A stretch of DNA of 64,000 nucleotides from Sphingobacteriia bacterium. Its GTDB lineage: Bacteria; Bacteroidota; Bacteroidia; Bacteroidales; UBA7960. Of the stretch, positions 45,607 through 54,762 are shown in pieces. How positions within the stretch are numbered: position 1 is the first letter of the stretch; each line of letters begins with the position of its first letter. The stretch spans positions 97,793-161,792 of the forward strand of contig JAABRR010000007.1 in the NCBI GenBank assembly GCA_011390785.1. Direction: 5' to 3'. Both the position numbers and the translations under genes were made by a program. The notes beneath the pieces are model-generated. The model worked only from the letters and a program-made list of their open reading frames with translations. It was not told where the DNA came from and searched no databases.

Positions 45607-46233
45607 ATGAGAACCAAACTCGTTTTTTTTGCTTTTACCCTTTTGTTGTCAGGGTATTTGTTTTCGCAGGATCAAAATGAAAGTAATATTTCATTACTAA
45701 ATGATAATTATAGTTTTATGAATCCCTCAACCCAATTTGGTATGCAATTGGGTTCAAGTTTTTCTACTGGTTACGGTGGTGGGATGTTTTCTCAATCTAT
45801 TGCTCCCTATCTTACTTTCCGACCAGGGCAAAACTTTAGCTTAATGGTGGGTAGTGTACTGTCAACATCTTCTTTTCAAGGTGGCACAGCTTCATTAGGG
45901 GTTCCAGTATCGGCACCCAACAGATTTTTATCCACAACAGTTTATGCATTTGGGGCCTATCAGTTAAATCCCAGGCTTACCATTACCGGTGGCGCCTGGA
46001 CCGAAAGAAATAACATGGGTGCCATGATGTTTAATGATTTTCCTGGACAAATGAACCCACAGGCTTTTAATATGAATGCCTCGGGCATGGTAATGGGGTT
46101 GGATTACAAAATATCAGAAAAATTTAGCATTGGGGCCGGGGTTAATATCTCCAATGGATATAATCCTTTCAATCCATACACATCTCCAGGGTCATTTTAC
46201 AATTCACCTTTCAACAGACGATCAGGTTGGTGA
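45607..46233 (+). CDS. Exported, probably outer-membrane, protein of unknown function
   Basis: This 208-residue protein has a signal peptide (MRTKLVFFAFTLLLSGYLFSQ). The mature part is rich in Gly, Ser, Phe, and Asn with alternating hydrophobic stretches (LTFRPGQNFSLMVGSVL, RLTITGGAWTERNNMGAMM), the pattern of a small beta-structured outer membrane protein. I do not recognise a family. TAATTTTG at 45523-45530 may be its -7 element. Confidence 0.65.
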   Translation: MRTKLVFFAFTLLLSGYLFSQDQNESNISLLNDNYSFMNPSTQFGMQLGSSFSTGYGGGMFSQSIAPYLTFRPGQNFSLMVGSVLSTSSFQGGTASLGVPVSAPNRFLSTTVYAFGAYQLNPRLTITGGAWTERNNMGAMMFNDFPGQMNPQAFNMNASGMVMGLDYKISEKFSIGAGVNISNGYNPFNPYTSPGSFYNSPFNRRSGW

Positions 46234-46817
46234 AAAATTGCAACTAATCAACACTTTATTTTTGTGGTATTTTATGATGTTTTTACTATAAAAAGTTTTG
46301 TGTTTTATGAAATAATTATTAATTTGGTGTGCTGAAAATTTTAATCATTTTTTGGTTGTTTTTATTGGTTAATGTTGTTTTTGTTTTGGTGGTTAAAAGG
46401 CAATAGGCGGGTGCAGGGCTCGCCTTTTGTTTAGCCACCATTTTTTTATTCATTTATTTTAACCTTTTAAAGTGTTAAAGTGATTAAAAAGCTGATACGC
46501 CATAATCTTTCTGGATTCATTTGTTAAATCAGAACAAACTTTACTTTTCGGTCAAAAAGGGTAATTTTTGTAATTTATTGAAATGTGTAACCCACCCAAA
46601 TCAAGATAATAAGAATGCTTTAGCATTATTTATCTCACTCCAAATTGTCCCCAGTCTGATATCACACATTGGTTAAGACCAATAGAAAATTGATTTAATA
46701 AGTCAAATGAGCAGGTTTGTCAAGTATAAATCAGTGGTCTACTGATAAAAAACAGAAATTTTGGCTGTATTTTTACGAAATTTTACATTCCTTTCATTGT
46801 TAACCAAAAAAGCAATT
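46234..46817. other. Intergenic region with a long hairpin
   Basis: There is no convincing open frame. At about 46389-46448 a long imperfect inverted repeat (TGGTGG...AAAAGGC / GCCTTTT...CCACCA) is followed by a T-run and probably terminates the preceding gene. An AATGCT/AGCATT hairpin lies near 46613-46627. The rest is AT-rich and unremarkable. Confidence 0.5.
46389..46448 (+). terminator. Putative long-stem terminator
   Basis: Outer TGGTGG/CCACCA and inner AAAAGGC/GCCTTTT arms enclose a GC-rich loop, and TTTTTTT follows. It lies about 155 bases after the 208-residue exported protein gene. Confidence 0.5.
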
Positions 46818-48251
46818 ATGAAAAACATTCTTCACAAGATTTTGCAATTATTATCTATATCGTTGTTGGTCTTTCCATTATTATGGATTGTTAGTTGCGA
46901 GAAAACTGAATCTTTCCGAAAGGAAACGAGAATAGTTGGCCAAATAAATTTTCTTGATGTAATTGGAGCTAAGGCACTTATAATTGGAGGAAATGAGAAC
47001 GTAAGGAAATCTGGTGGGCTAAAATCAGGCAATGAGTCCACATCTCTTTTTAAAATTACAGACGATGGTGTGGTGCAGGAAGTAAAATATTGGAAAGTGG
47101 ATACTGTTTTTGTGGAAACAGAAAATGGTACTGATATGGTTCTTGATTCCACAGAAGTTTCAACGTTGATTTATCCTGACCGGATTTACAATGCTGATGA
47201 TAATCATTTGATCGTTTGTTTTGAGGAATATAATGAAGATAATTCAAATCTTCCTTATCAATACGATTTCCTGGTTCGCCTTTCAGATGGGGCTGTTTTT
47301 CAGATCCCCCTGGGTTTCGGACCCGATAAAATGTGGAACCATTACCATCAAATGTTTAAAAACGAAGATATGACCGTTCTATTGCAAAGGGACGATGCAG
47401 GCTATATTTACTTTGTTGGTAAGGGAGATATTCAAAAGATCAGTACCCAAAATCCTGAAAATATTAGTATGCAGGCGCTTACTACCGGCGGAGAGAGTGG
47501 TGAAGGTGTAATGAATTACAGAGTAAATGGACAGGGCCACGTTATTTTTAACTCGGGTGGCATATCTACCCAGGGAACTACCCGTATTCGTTTTAACAAT
47601 GGTGGTCTGGCTTATCCAGAAAAAAACATTGTACCCTTTTGGCGTGGCTTCGATAATAATTTCTATTTCTCCTACACTCCGGCTTATGAGCCAGGCATAC
47701 CCATATTACCTGTTGTAGAACGATTAACTATTAATAACGGACAGATTAACTATGAAACAGTTGGTTTTGTTGATCACTCATCTGCTGAAAATACCTATAT
47801 AAGGAACAGCTATATATTCAAAATGAAAAGTATCAATAAAATTGTTGTTATGGAATTTACTGACAATATGAATATTGATGGTAAGGTGGTAGCAGAAGTT
47901 TACAATTCGGAGAGTCAGATCAGGGCATTTTCTATGTCGGAACTGGGAATCACGAATATTTTTAATGGGATGAGCTCGGATAACAAATATTACCTGAGTG
48001 GGATGGATGGAAATCAACCTGTGCTGCTTAAAGTTGATCCATCTGTATTTCCTCACCAGGCTGAAAACCTTTTACCAAAGGGTTCATATGATGTTTATAA
48101 AATGGCTGTTGCCTCTGATGATTTTGTTTATGTGAATGCATTGCGCATGGCAGATGGAAATAAGGTTAATTTGCAGATATCCCCCACAGGTGAAATTACC
48201 ATTCTTGAAGATATTGGTACCGAAGTTATTCAGTTAATACAGGTCAATTAA
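46818..48251 (+). CDS. Lipoprotein of unknown function
   Basis: This 477-residue protein starts at MKNILHKILQLLSISLLV. An upstream ATG at 46761 would put extra residues before the signal. A lipobox LLWIVSC/EK marks it as a lipoprotein. The body shows repeated short beta segments (LIVCFEEYN, YIYFVGKGDIQKIS, FYFSYTPAYE), suggesting a beta-propeller-like fold, but I recognise no family or active site. No neighbour explains its role. Confidence 0.7.
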   Translation: MKNILHKILQLLSISLLVFPLLWIVSCEKTESFRKETRIVGQINFLDVIGAKALIIGGNENVRKSGGLKSGNESTSLFKITDDGVVQEVKYWKVDTVFVETENGTDMVLDSTEVSTLIYPDRIYNADDNHLIVCFEEYNEDNSNLPYQYDFLVRLSDGAVFQIPLGFGPDKMWNHYHQMFKNEDMTVLLQRDDAGYIYFVGKGDIQKISTQNPENISMQALTTGGESGEGVMNYRVNGQGHVIFNSGGISTQGTTRIRFNNGGLAYPEKNIVPFWRGFDNNFYFSYTPAYEPGIPILPVVERLTINNGQINYETVGFVDHSSAENTYIRNSYIFKMKSINKIVVMEFTDNMNIDGKVVAEVYNSESQIRAFSMSELGITNIFNGMSSDNKYYLSGMDGNQPVLLKVDPSVFPHQAENLLPKGSYDVYKMAVASDDFVYVNALRMADGNKVNLQISPTGEITILEDIGTEVIQLIQVN

Positions 48252-48339
48252 GATGATGTCATTTATTTATAAATAACCGAGTACCTAAAGTTCAAAGTTT
48301 TCACATAGTTATGTGTTGAAAGCCTTGCATGCTATTTTT

Positions 48340-48430
48340 GTTTTTAGTAAATTATCTGCTTCGTTGCCTTCGGCACGCATGATTATTATTCAACTTCTCC
48401 TTGTCGCCTTGCATCTAAAGCACTAAAAAC
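48340..48430. repeat. Short inverted-repeat element
   Basis: GTTTTTAGT (48340-48348) and ACTAAAAAC (48422-48430) bound a 91-base non-coding segment rich in CCTT/CGCC blocks (TCGTTGCCTTCGGCACGCAT, TTGTCGCCTTGCATC). Its style resembles dispersed small repeats of Bacteroidetes genomes. No second copy is evident in the window. Confidence 0.4.
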
Positions 48431-48529
48431 TTTTCCAGCAGGAATTTAGACTCGTATTTTTTTAGAAATCCGTAATCAGAGAATAAAGGTTACAGAATAT
48501 TGGGGCGTAATCTATACCTTTCCCTTAGA

Positions 48530-49547
48530 TTATTCTCCGTACTTAAGCAAAAACTCAGGGTTGTTGGCTTTGAAGCTCAGGCGGCCATCAGTAAGGTTTT
48601 CATTGAGAAGGAATACATCTGAGATTTCTTCGAGTGGACGTATCACGATGCCTTCTGCCAAGGTAGCTGGGTTAACAATGCTTTTCATGGTTGCCATTTT
48701 AATAATGGCATTTATATCGTTTTTAAGAATATATTCTGTAGAGATTAACGGTACCATTTCGAGCGAAAGGTTTTCAAGCAGTTGTTGCAACTCCTGGAAG
48801 TTAAAATAAGACCGCTGATCTATGTCATAGGCATTAAAAAATTTAACGGTTTGCCCTTTGAGCTTTAGCTTATTACTTTGAACACTTTCGCCTACCAATT
48901 CGCCCTGTAGAGCAATGTTTTTAGCGAGTGAGCGAAGTTTTTCCTCCACGTTTTGTTGTCTTGCAACCTTCCAAAAGGTGTTTGATTCGTCTTCCAAAAG
49001 GTCGAGATTTCGGCTGCACACACCAAACTCTCCCTTAATTGATGTAATATGTTGTTGAGCTGCCATCAATTTTCTTGGTAACATAACATTTTACTCCCTT
49101 GTATTTGTCAAGAGCTTTTTGCATGTTTTGCACCCGGGTTTCGTCGGTTTTAGGTATAAACGAAGGGAATTTCCCTTTGGCAATACCGCTCAAATTGGCC
49201 GGTACCGGAGGGTCGTACTTTGTAATCCCTAATGCCTCGGTACAATCAGCACCCTATTCGATTAGAAAGTTGGGTGGCAGAATTGAGGGTGGGAAACAGA
49301 TTCCCTGTGATATCTGGCCTCTTAACCTGACCGTTCTGATCCGCATTTTACGAGCTTTGAGAAATTCAAATTCAGGCCGTTCAGGCATCAGGCTGTCGAT
49401 TTCGCAATACACCGCCAAATCGCCTACATTGAATTCTCCTTTTTTAACCACCAGTTGCCATCCTAACACGGTGGCCCTTTCTATGGCATCAGCGCCTTCA
49501 ATAGGTTCCAGTGCTATTATTTTTTGGATACTGGCTAATTTTCTCAT
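48530..49547 (-). pseudogene. Broken RNA ligase gene (DRB0094/Rnl5-like family)
   Basis: Reading from the ATG at 49547, an N-terminal OB-like domain (MRKLASIQKIIALEPIEGAD) leads to an in-frame TAG (49254-49256) where homologues would continue (FLIE-stop-GADCTEALGI). The same frame then carries the ligase nucleophile motif YVTKKIDGSSTTY, with the lysine that would be adenylated, and stops at TAA. A frameshift near 49020-49045 is needed to enter the third part (KGEFGVCSRNLDL, then LQGELVGESVQSNK and EGIVIRPLEE). All ligase motifs are visible but spread over two frames with a stop, so no full-length enzyme can be made. The family joins RNA ends, but its cellular role is poorly known. Confidence 0.82.
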
Positions 49548-49770
49548 TTTAAGGGGTTTTAATGTTTTTTATACCGCTTGTTCTCATAAAATTAATTCAT
49601 TAAGCATAAAAACAGAAAAGGGATTTTGAAAAAATTACATATCTCATAATAAATTATGTAGAACTGTTTTCAAAGGCAGGGTAGAGCCAAAATATCACCA
49701 TCATATTATAGAAGGGAGCATTTACAGATGCAAGATATTTCTTGGCTAGAAGAAATTGAATCACCTAAGT

Positions 49771-51219
49771 CTATTCCTGTTCATTGCGTTGAAAAACAAC
49801 AACGCGATAATCCGTGTCGAAAATTTTAAAGGGGTTTTTGGGTTCAAAAGTTCCTACTTCATCATACAAAGGACTGGCTTTAAGACTATCAAGATCAATT
49901 TTTCTCAGAGCAGTGAAATGACCATCCCATATCACAATTTCTCCCGGCTTTACTATCTCTTTTCTTTCATAGGGCTTGAAGGCCAGAGATTGGGATTGAA
50001 GAGTATCGTAAGGGTTAAAACCTATAAAATAAAAGAAAGCCGGATCATTATAAAAGATCTTGTTTTCATTCAGGTTATTATCTTTTATGAAATTAGAAGC
50101 TTCGTACATAACTTTTTCCATGCCGTCCAATTTATAAGGGAAATTGTAAAGATGCTTAAATGGCTGATTCACAAAAAGAATAACTATCACAATGGTTAGT
50201 AGGTAACCCGGTATGGGGGTTTTGATTCTATTATCGAGTTGAGTCTTTAGCATGTCAAATCCAATGAGAGCCAGGATAGCGCCCAGGGGCACAATGGCAA
50301 CCACATATCGATGCATTCCCAAAGAGTTCCCGATGCCGCTCCACCACATCATTACATGAGCAAAAAAGTAAATAAAAAACGGAAGAAGAATAAGGACTAT
50401 TTCATCATTTACTTTTTTCATATTTAAAATTAACCGCTTCACCAAAAGGGTTAGAATGCCCAGTAAAATAAATATTACAGAAATATTTCCAAATAATTTG
50501 GGCGCCAGTTTAAAGAAATGGGTAAATGCTCCAGTGCCATAAAGATCTTTGGCTCCGGTATATGGCATTCGGGTTATCAACCAGAAAATATCTTTAAAAT
50601 GGAAATACCCGATAATGCTGTAAACTACCGTTCCAACAAATAGCCATGGGATATGGCGGTATTGTTTAATGATTAGAAAATACAACCCAAAAACAGGAAT
50701 GATAAAAATGCCTTCGGTTCTTACCAAGTGAGAAAAAGAGATTAATAAAGCAGCCTGCCAGTATTTTTTATCTAAACACAGGTAAGTTGATGCAATAATG
50801 AATAGTCCGAACAATACTTCGGTTAGCCCGGAAAGAGCATTAAAAGTATATATTGGCATAAAAAGAAGCATTATAGGAGCAAGCAGGCGAGATTTGTAAC
50901 CAAGCTTGCGGGCAATTAAATACGCCAGATAAGCGCTGGCCAAACCTCCCATGATGTTAAAAAGAGCTACCCCATCATGGCCAAACTGAGCAAACGGGCT
51001 GGTTAGTAAGGTAAATACCGGTTTTGCCCAGTGGTGAAGTAAAAACTCAGGATACTGCCACGAGAATCTTGAAAATTTATAATGGGTAAGACTATCTGCA
51101 CCACCTATAAATCCTTCCGTTAAATTAAAAACTACCAGAAAAAATATGGCCAGGAGCACCATCAATGATATAACGGCATAGTATTCTATTTTAAAGAACC
51201 CAATCAGTTTTTTTAGCAT
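49771..51219 (-). CDS. Polytopic membrane glycosyltransferase (GT39/ArnT-like)
   Basis: This 482-residue protein has about ten transmembrane helices, an early first-loop acidic motif (GGADSLTHYKFSR), and a C-terminal soluble tail. The layout fits lipid-linked-sugar transferases of the GT-C fold (mannosyltransferase-like). The acceptor and donor cannot be inferred. It lies 46 bases after the GT2 gene on the same strand. The two probably work together: GT2 enzymes of this kind make polyprenyl-phosphate sugars that GT-C enzymes use. Confidence 0.7.
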   Translation of the reverse strand: MLKKLIGFFKIEYYAVISLMVLLAIFFLVVFNLTEGFIGGADSLTHYKFSRFSWQYPEFLLHHWAKPVFTLLTSPFAQFGHDGVALFNIMGGLASAYLAYLIARKLGYKSRLLAPIMLLFMPIYTFNALSGLTEVLFGLFIIASTYLCLDKKYWQAALLISFSHLVRTEGIFIIPVFGLYFLIIKQYRHIPWLFVGTVVYSIIGYFHFKDIFWLITRMPYTGAKDLYGTGAFTHFFKLAPKLFGNISVIFILLGILTLLVKRLILNMKKVNDEIVLILLPFFIYFFAHVMMWWSGIGNSLGMHRYVVAIVPLGAILALIGFDMLKTQLDNRIKTPIPGYLLTIVIVILFVNQPFKHLYNFPYKLDGMEKVMYEASNFIKDNNLNENKIFYNDPAFFYFIGFNPYDTLQSQSLAFKPYERKEIVKPGEIVIWDGHFTALRKIDLDSLKASPLYDEVGTFEPKNPFKIFDTDYRVVVFQRNEQE

Positions 51220-51265
51220 AACAGATTTGATAATAAGTAAATAAAAGGGTTATGTTAATAGCAAA

Positions 51266-51991
51266 TCAAAAACTGGTTTGCTTCTTCCAGATGTTGTATT
51301 TTAAAATACACCAGATGGCTCTGAAACCATCTTTCCAGCCAATTTTCTTTCCATCATCGTAGGTTCTGCCATAATAAGAAATCCCTACTTCATAGATGCG
51401 GATCTTTGGTATGCGCGAAATCCCTGCTGTTACTTCTGGTTCAAAACCAAATCTCTTCTCCTGCAAATCCAGTTTTTTGATCATTTCACTTCTGAAAACT
51501 TTGTAGCAGGTTTCCATATCAGTAAGATTGAGATTGGTGAACATGTTGGAAATAAAAGTGAGAATTTTGTTTCCTATTGTATGCCAGAAAAACAGAATTC
51601 TGTGGGGCTTGGAACCAATAAACCTGGAGCCATACACAACATCGGCATGTCCATTCAGGATTGGGCTAAGTAATTCGATGTATTCATTGGGATCGTATTC
51701 CAGATCTGCATCCTGTATAAGTATAAAATCTCCGGTAGCTTCTTTGATTCCTCTGTGAATGGCAGCTCCTTTTCCCATGTTTTTTTCCTGGCTGAAAAGC
51801 CGGATATTATACTCTGCTTTTTTACTAATATAGTTTTCAACCACCGGGATGGTATTATCGCTACTAAAATCATTTACTATTATGATTTCTTTTTCTATCC
51901 CATGTAGGTTAGCATCCAATATCTTATCAAGAATCAGATGGATAGTTTGGGCTTCGTTGTATGCCGGTACAATTACAGATAATGTTTGCAA
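51266..51991 (-). CDS. Family 2 glycosyltransferase (polyprenyl-phosphate sugar synthase-like)
   Basis: This 241-residue soluble GT-A enzyme begins [24 protein letters not shown] and has [12 protein letters not shown] and the metal-binding QDADLEYDP. The sequence resembles DPM1-like transferases that load a sugar on dolichol/undecaprenyl phosphate, and it lacks a C-terminal membrane region. TATATTTG at 52083-52090 on the minus strand is a likely -7 element. Confidence 0.88.
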   Translation of the reverse strand: MQTLSVIVPAYNEAQTIHLILDKILDANLHGIEKEIIIVNDFSSDNTIPVVENYISKKAEYNIRLFSQEKNMGKGAAIHRGIKEATGDFILIQDADLEYDPNEYIELLSPILNGHADVVYGSRFIGSKPHRILFFWHTIGNKILTFISNMFTNLNLTDMETCYKVFRSEMIKKLDLQEKRFGFEPEVTAGISRIPKIRIYEVGISYYGRTYDDGKKIGWKDGFRAIWCILKYNIWKKQTSF

Positions 51992-52270
51992 AGCAAAATT
52001 TTTTTCCCGATTTATGATGTTATTGACTATTTGAATATTTGTTAAAGCAGAGTGATTCAGGTAACTGCGAATATTCAGGTTGCAAATATACTTAGTTTTG
52101 GGTTTAATCCTTTAATTTCTTTAGAATATTCAGTACCCTTTTGCTTTAAAAATATGCATAGCTGCAAATGAAAAGGCAGTTCAAAATATTGGCCAAAATA
52201 ATCCAATATCAATATACTTAAAAGCCCAATCTGGTTTTATGCACTAATCTTGAACATTTTCTGGGGGGGC

Positions 52271-52732
52271 CTACCATTTAGTATAAGGATTTTTTAACAG
52301 CATAGCATTATAATATCTTTTATCTCCTGTAACCTCTTTTCCGAGCCATGGTGGTTTAATGAAAGGTTCTTCTTCATCATTGAGTTCAATTTCTGCTAAT
52401 ACCAAACCTTCGTTTTCACCCCTAAATTCGTCTACTTCAAAGTTGTGATTGCCAGCCGGAATCAGATAGCGGATTTTTTCAATTATCCCTGGTTCGCATA
52501 ATTCCAGCAATTGTTTCGCTTCATTTAACAATATTTCCTTTTCCCATTCAAAACGTGTAATACCGGATTCGTTTCCTATTCCTTTGATGGTAATGTATCC
52601 TCTGATATCTTTAATCCTTATCCTTACGTTTCTTTCCGGGTGTGAAGAAAGGTAGCCTTGCACTATCCTGTATTTTTTAACTGCGCTACTTTTGTAATCG
52701 CCCTTTACCAGAAATTTTCTTTCAATTTCCAT
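52271..52732 (-). CDS. CYTH-domain protein
   Basis: The protein has about 153 residues, starting with the diagnostic EIERKFLVKGDY (ExExK). The triphosphate tunnel charges continue in RNVRIRIKDIRGYITIKG, IEKIRYLI, and VDEFRGENEGLVLAEIEL. CYTH enzymes hydrolyse inorganic triphosphate or related phosphorylated substrates. The ATG at 52732 places the motif at residue 2 as in relatives. It overlaps the end of the phosphate transporter gene by 11 bases, so it may be co-transcribed and linked to phosphate metabolism. Confidence 0.88.
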   Translation of the reverse strand: MEIERKFLVKGDYKSSAVKKYRIVQGYLSSHPERNVRIRIKDIRGYITIKGIGNESGITRFEWEKEILLNEAKQLLELCEPGIIEKIRYLIPAGNHNFEVDEFRGENEGLVLAEIELNDEEEPFIKPPWLGKEVTGDKRYYNAMLLKNPYTKW

Positions 52733-53975
52733 GTTTCTTCGCTTGCGTAAAATCATCAATCTGATTTTTCAATTGTGTATTGATAGTTTTCAATTTTCTA
52801 TTTTGCAATTTATAAAATAGAGTTATTAAAGCAATGCCAATTAAAATAAACATAAACCAGAGCGCTGGTGTTGATATGATTATATCTTTGGATGCCTTAC
52901 TTGCAGGGAGTAATCCAGAATGATCTTGCAGGCTCGTACTTACTTGTAAACCAAAAACATTCTGGACTATAAAAAGGCTGAAGAAGGTTAATAATGCTGA
53001 AACAACTGGTGTAACAACCCATCCTGCTGCCACTCCGGCAAGCGCTGAAATTCGTATTTCACGGTATCCCTTAATCAATCCAATACCAATAAGTGCTCCA
53101 ATTACCAATTGTGTGCTTGATACAGGTACCAATGGCAGCGGGGGTATACCCAAAAATATAAGCAGTTCTGCAAATCTTTGCGATGAAAAAAGAAACAATA
53201 CCAACGCCTGCGATAGAACTACTACCAAAGCCGCTTCCGGAGTTAGGGAGAGTATCCCATTGCCCACTTTCGCCATTACTTTTTGGCTGTAAGTGAAAAT
53301 ACCTGTAGAAATTGCCAGTCCACCTATAAGAAATAATAGCTGCGAGCCACTGATTTTATAAAAACCCAGATCAATGGAAAGTGCCGGAGCTGAGTGGATA
53401 AATACACCCATTACATTGGCAATGTTATTGGCTCCTAAGCTATATGCTCCAAAAGCCCCTGTTAAAACAAGGGAGATGCGAATGTAGGTATCAAGTTTAA
53501 TAACGTGGATTTTTGTTCTTTTCAGAAAGTTACGTAGCAGCATAAACAGGCCGGCTGCAAACAGCATTCCCAGAACAGGGCCGCTTACCCATGTAGTAAC
53601 AATTTTCCCCAGTACGTTATAATCGGGAGGATTTCCGCTAAAAAAACTCCATCCTACAATTGCTCCTACTATTGCCTGCGAGGTGGACACAGGCAAACTT
53701 CTTTTAGTCATGGCGAATACCACCAATGCCGAGCAAAGCGATACGGTAAATGCTCCGGGGAGTGTATTTACAGTGCCCAGCGCGTTGAGGGTTTCTGCAC
53801 CGCCTTTGCCCTGCAACACAGCACCCAATACAACAAAAATACTGGCGATCCAGGCAGCCCGCTTAAAACTGATCATTTTAGAACCTACTGCAGAGCCAAA
53901 AATATTGGCAGCATCATTGGCTCCTAAAGACCAACCTAAAAACAATCCACTGGAAATGAAAACCAGAAACAGCAT
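52722..53975 (-). CDS. pit: Inorganic phosphate transporter (Pit family)
   Basis: This 417-residue protein has about ten transmembrane helices in two homologous halves, each with the Pit signature: GWSLGANDAANIFGSAVGS near the N-terminus and YSLGANNIANVMGVFIHS in the second half. It imports phosphate (often as a metal complex) with the proton gradient. The DUF47 gene 11 bases upstream is its usual regulatory partner. Confidence 0.94.
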   Translation of the reverse strand: MLFLVFISSGLFLGWSLGANDAANIFGSAVGSKMISFKRAAWIASIFVVLGAVLQGKGGAETLNALGTVNTLPGAFTVSLCSALVVFAMTKRSLPVSTSQAIVGAIVGWSFFSGNPPDYNVLGKIVTTWVSGPVLGMLFAAGLFMLLRNFLKRTKIHVIKLDTYIRISLVLTGAFGAYSLGANNIANVMGVFIHSAPALSIDLGFYKISGSQLLFLIGGLAISTGIFTYSQKVMAKVGNGILSLTPEAALVVVLSQALVLFLFSSQRFAELLIFLGIPPLPLVPVSSTQLVIGALIGIGLIKGYREIRISALAGVAAGWVVTPVVSALLTFFSLFIVQNVFGLQVSTSLQDHSGLLPASKASKDIIISTPALWFMFILIGIALITLFYKLQNRKLKTINTQLKNQIDDFTQAKKHGN

Positions 53976-53986
53976 TTTTTATAATC

Positions 53987-54637
53987 TTAAAGAGTTCTTT
54001 TAATGGCCATGATAGAAAGCATGTCTGCTACTTTTTCTGCAGAATCGGATATGGCTTCTATGTGAAGGGTGAAGTATCGCAAATGAAATTTCTGGCTTAA
54101 CTTTTCAATATGGGGCATCTGTTGAAAAACTTTTCTTTTGATGGAATCGGCCAGCTTATCGGCTTCACTTTCGTAAAGATAAACCCTGTGTAATTTATCT
54201 TTTACTGAGCCGGGATCCCTGAAATAAGAGCGGGCAGAAGGTATTACCGATTCTACTGCAGACATGGAAATGTCGGTCAATTGTATCAGGTCATTGTGCA
54301 GTTCTTCAGGAATGTAAGGTACCTCAACATCAAACTGAAAAAGACTTTCCTTACTTTGATTTAATATTCCGTCGAGGTTTTCTATCAACCGTAAAATATC
54401 GCCTCTGAGTTGTGGCATTAAGGAATGGGTATAAAGGATATCTTCTATTTGCTTTTTTAATTGATCTGCTTTGTTTTCTAATTTGCTAATTGTTTGCAGG
54501 TTATCCCGGAAGTTGCCCTGGTTTTTATGTAAATAGTTTTTTACTCCTTCTCTGAAAATGATACAACTCTGATCTAAAGTATTCAGAAAATCTTCAATAA
54601 GTTGAATAGACTTATTTGCCTGCTTAAAAGAAAACAT
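53987..54637 (-). CDS. DUF47/PhoU-like phosphate transport regulator
   Basis: This 216-residue all-helical protein of the TIGR00153/DUF47 type has a PhoU-like bundle (LENKADQLKKQIEDILYTH, YLYESEADKLADSIKRKVF). Such proteins sit next to Pit transporters and modulate them. It is the first gene of the DUF47-pit-CYTH operon. Confidence 0.92.
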   Translation of the reverse strand: MFSFKQANKSIQLIEDFLNTLDQSCIIFREGVKNYLHKNQGNFRDNLQTISKLENKADQLKKQIEDILYTHSLMPQLRGDILRLIENLDGILNQSKESLFQFDVEVPYIPEELHNDLIQLTDISMSAVESVIPSARSYFRDPGSVKDKLHRVYLYESEADKLADSIKRKVFQQMPHIEKLSQKFHLRYFTLHIEAISDSAEKVADMLSIMAIKRTL

Positions 54638-54648
54638 AACATAAATTT

Positions 54649-54694
54649 AAAGGTTACATCAAAATTAACTGTTTTAGTCATTGATGCAACCTTT
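54649..54694 (-). terminator. Hairpin downstream of acs
   Basis: AAAGGTT-A-CATCA pairs with TGATG-C-AACCTTT. It lies between the acs stop and the DUF47 start. The U-tail is weak, so it may be a weak terminator or only a hairpin. Confidence 0.4.
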
Positions 54695-54762
54695 AAAAAC
54701 ATTATAATAGGGTAAGCTGCAGCTGATTTTTATTCAGCAGAAGGCCTGATAATCTGTTGATT

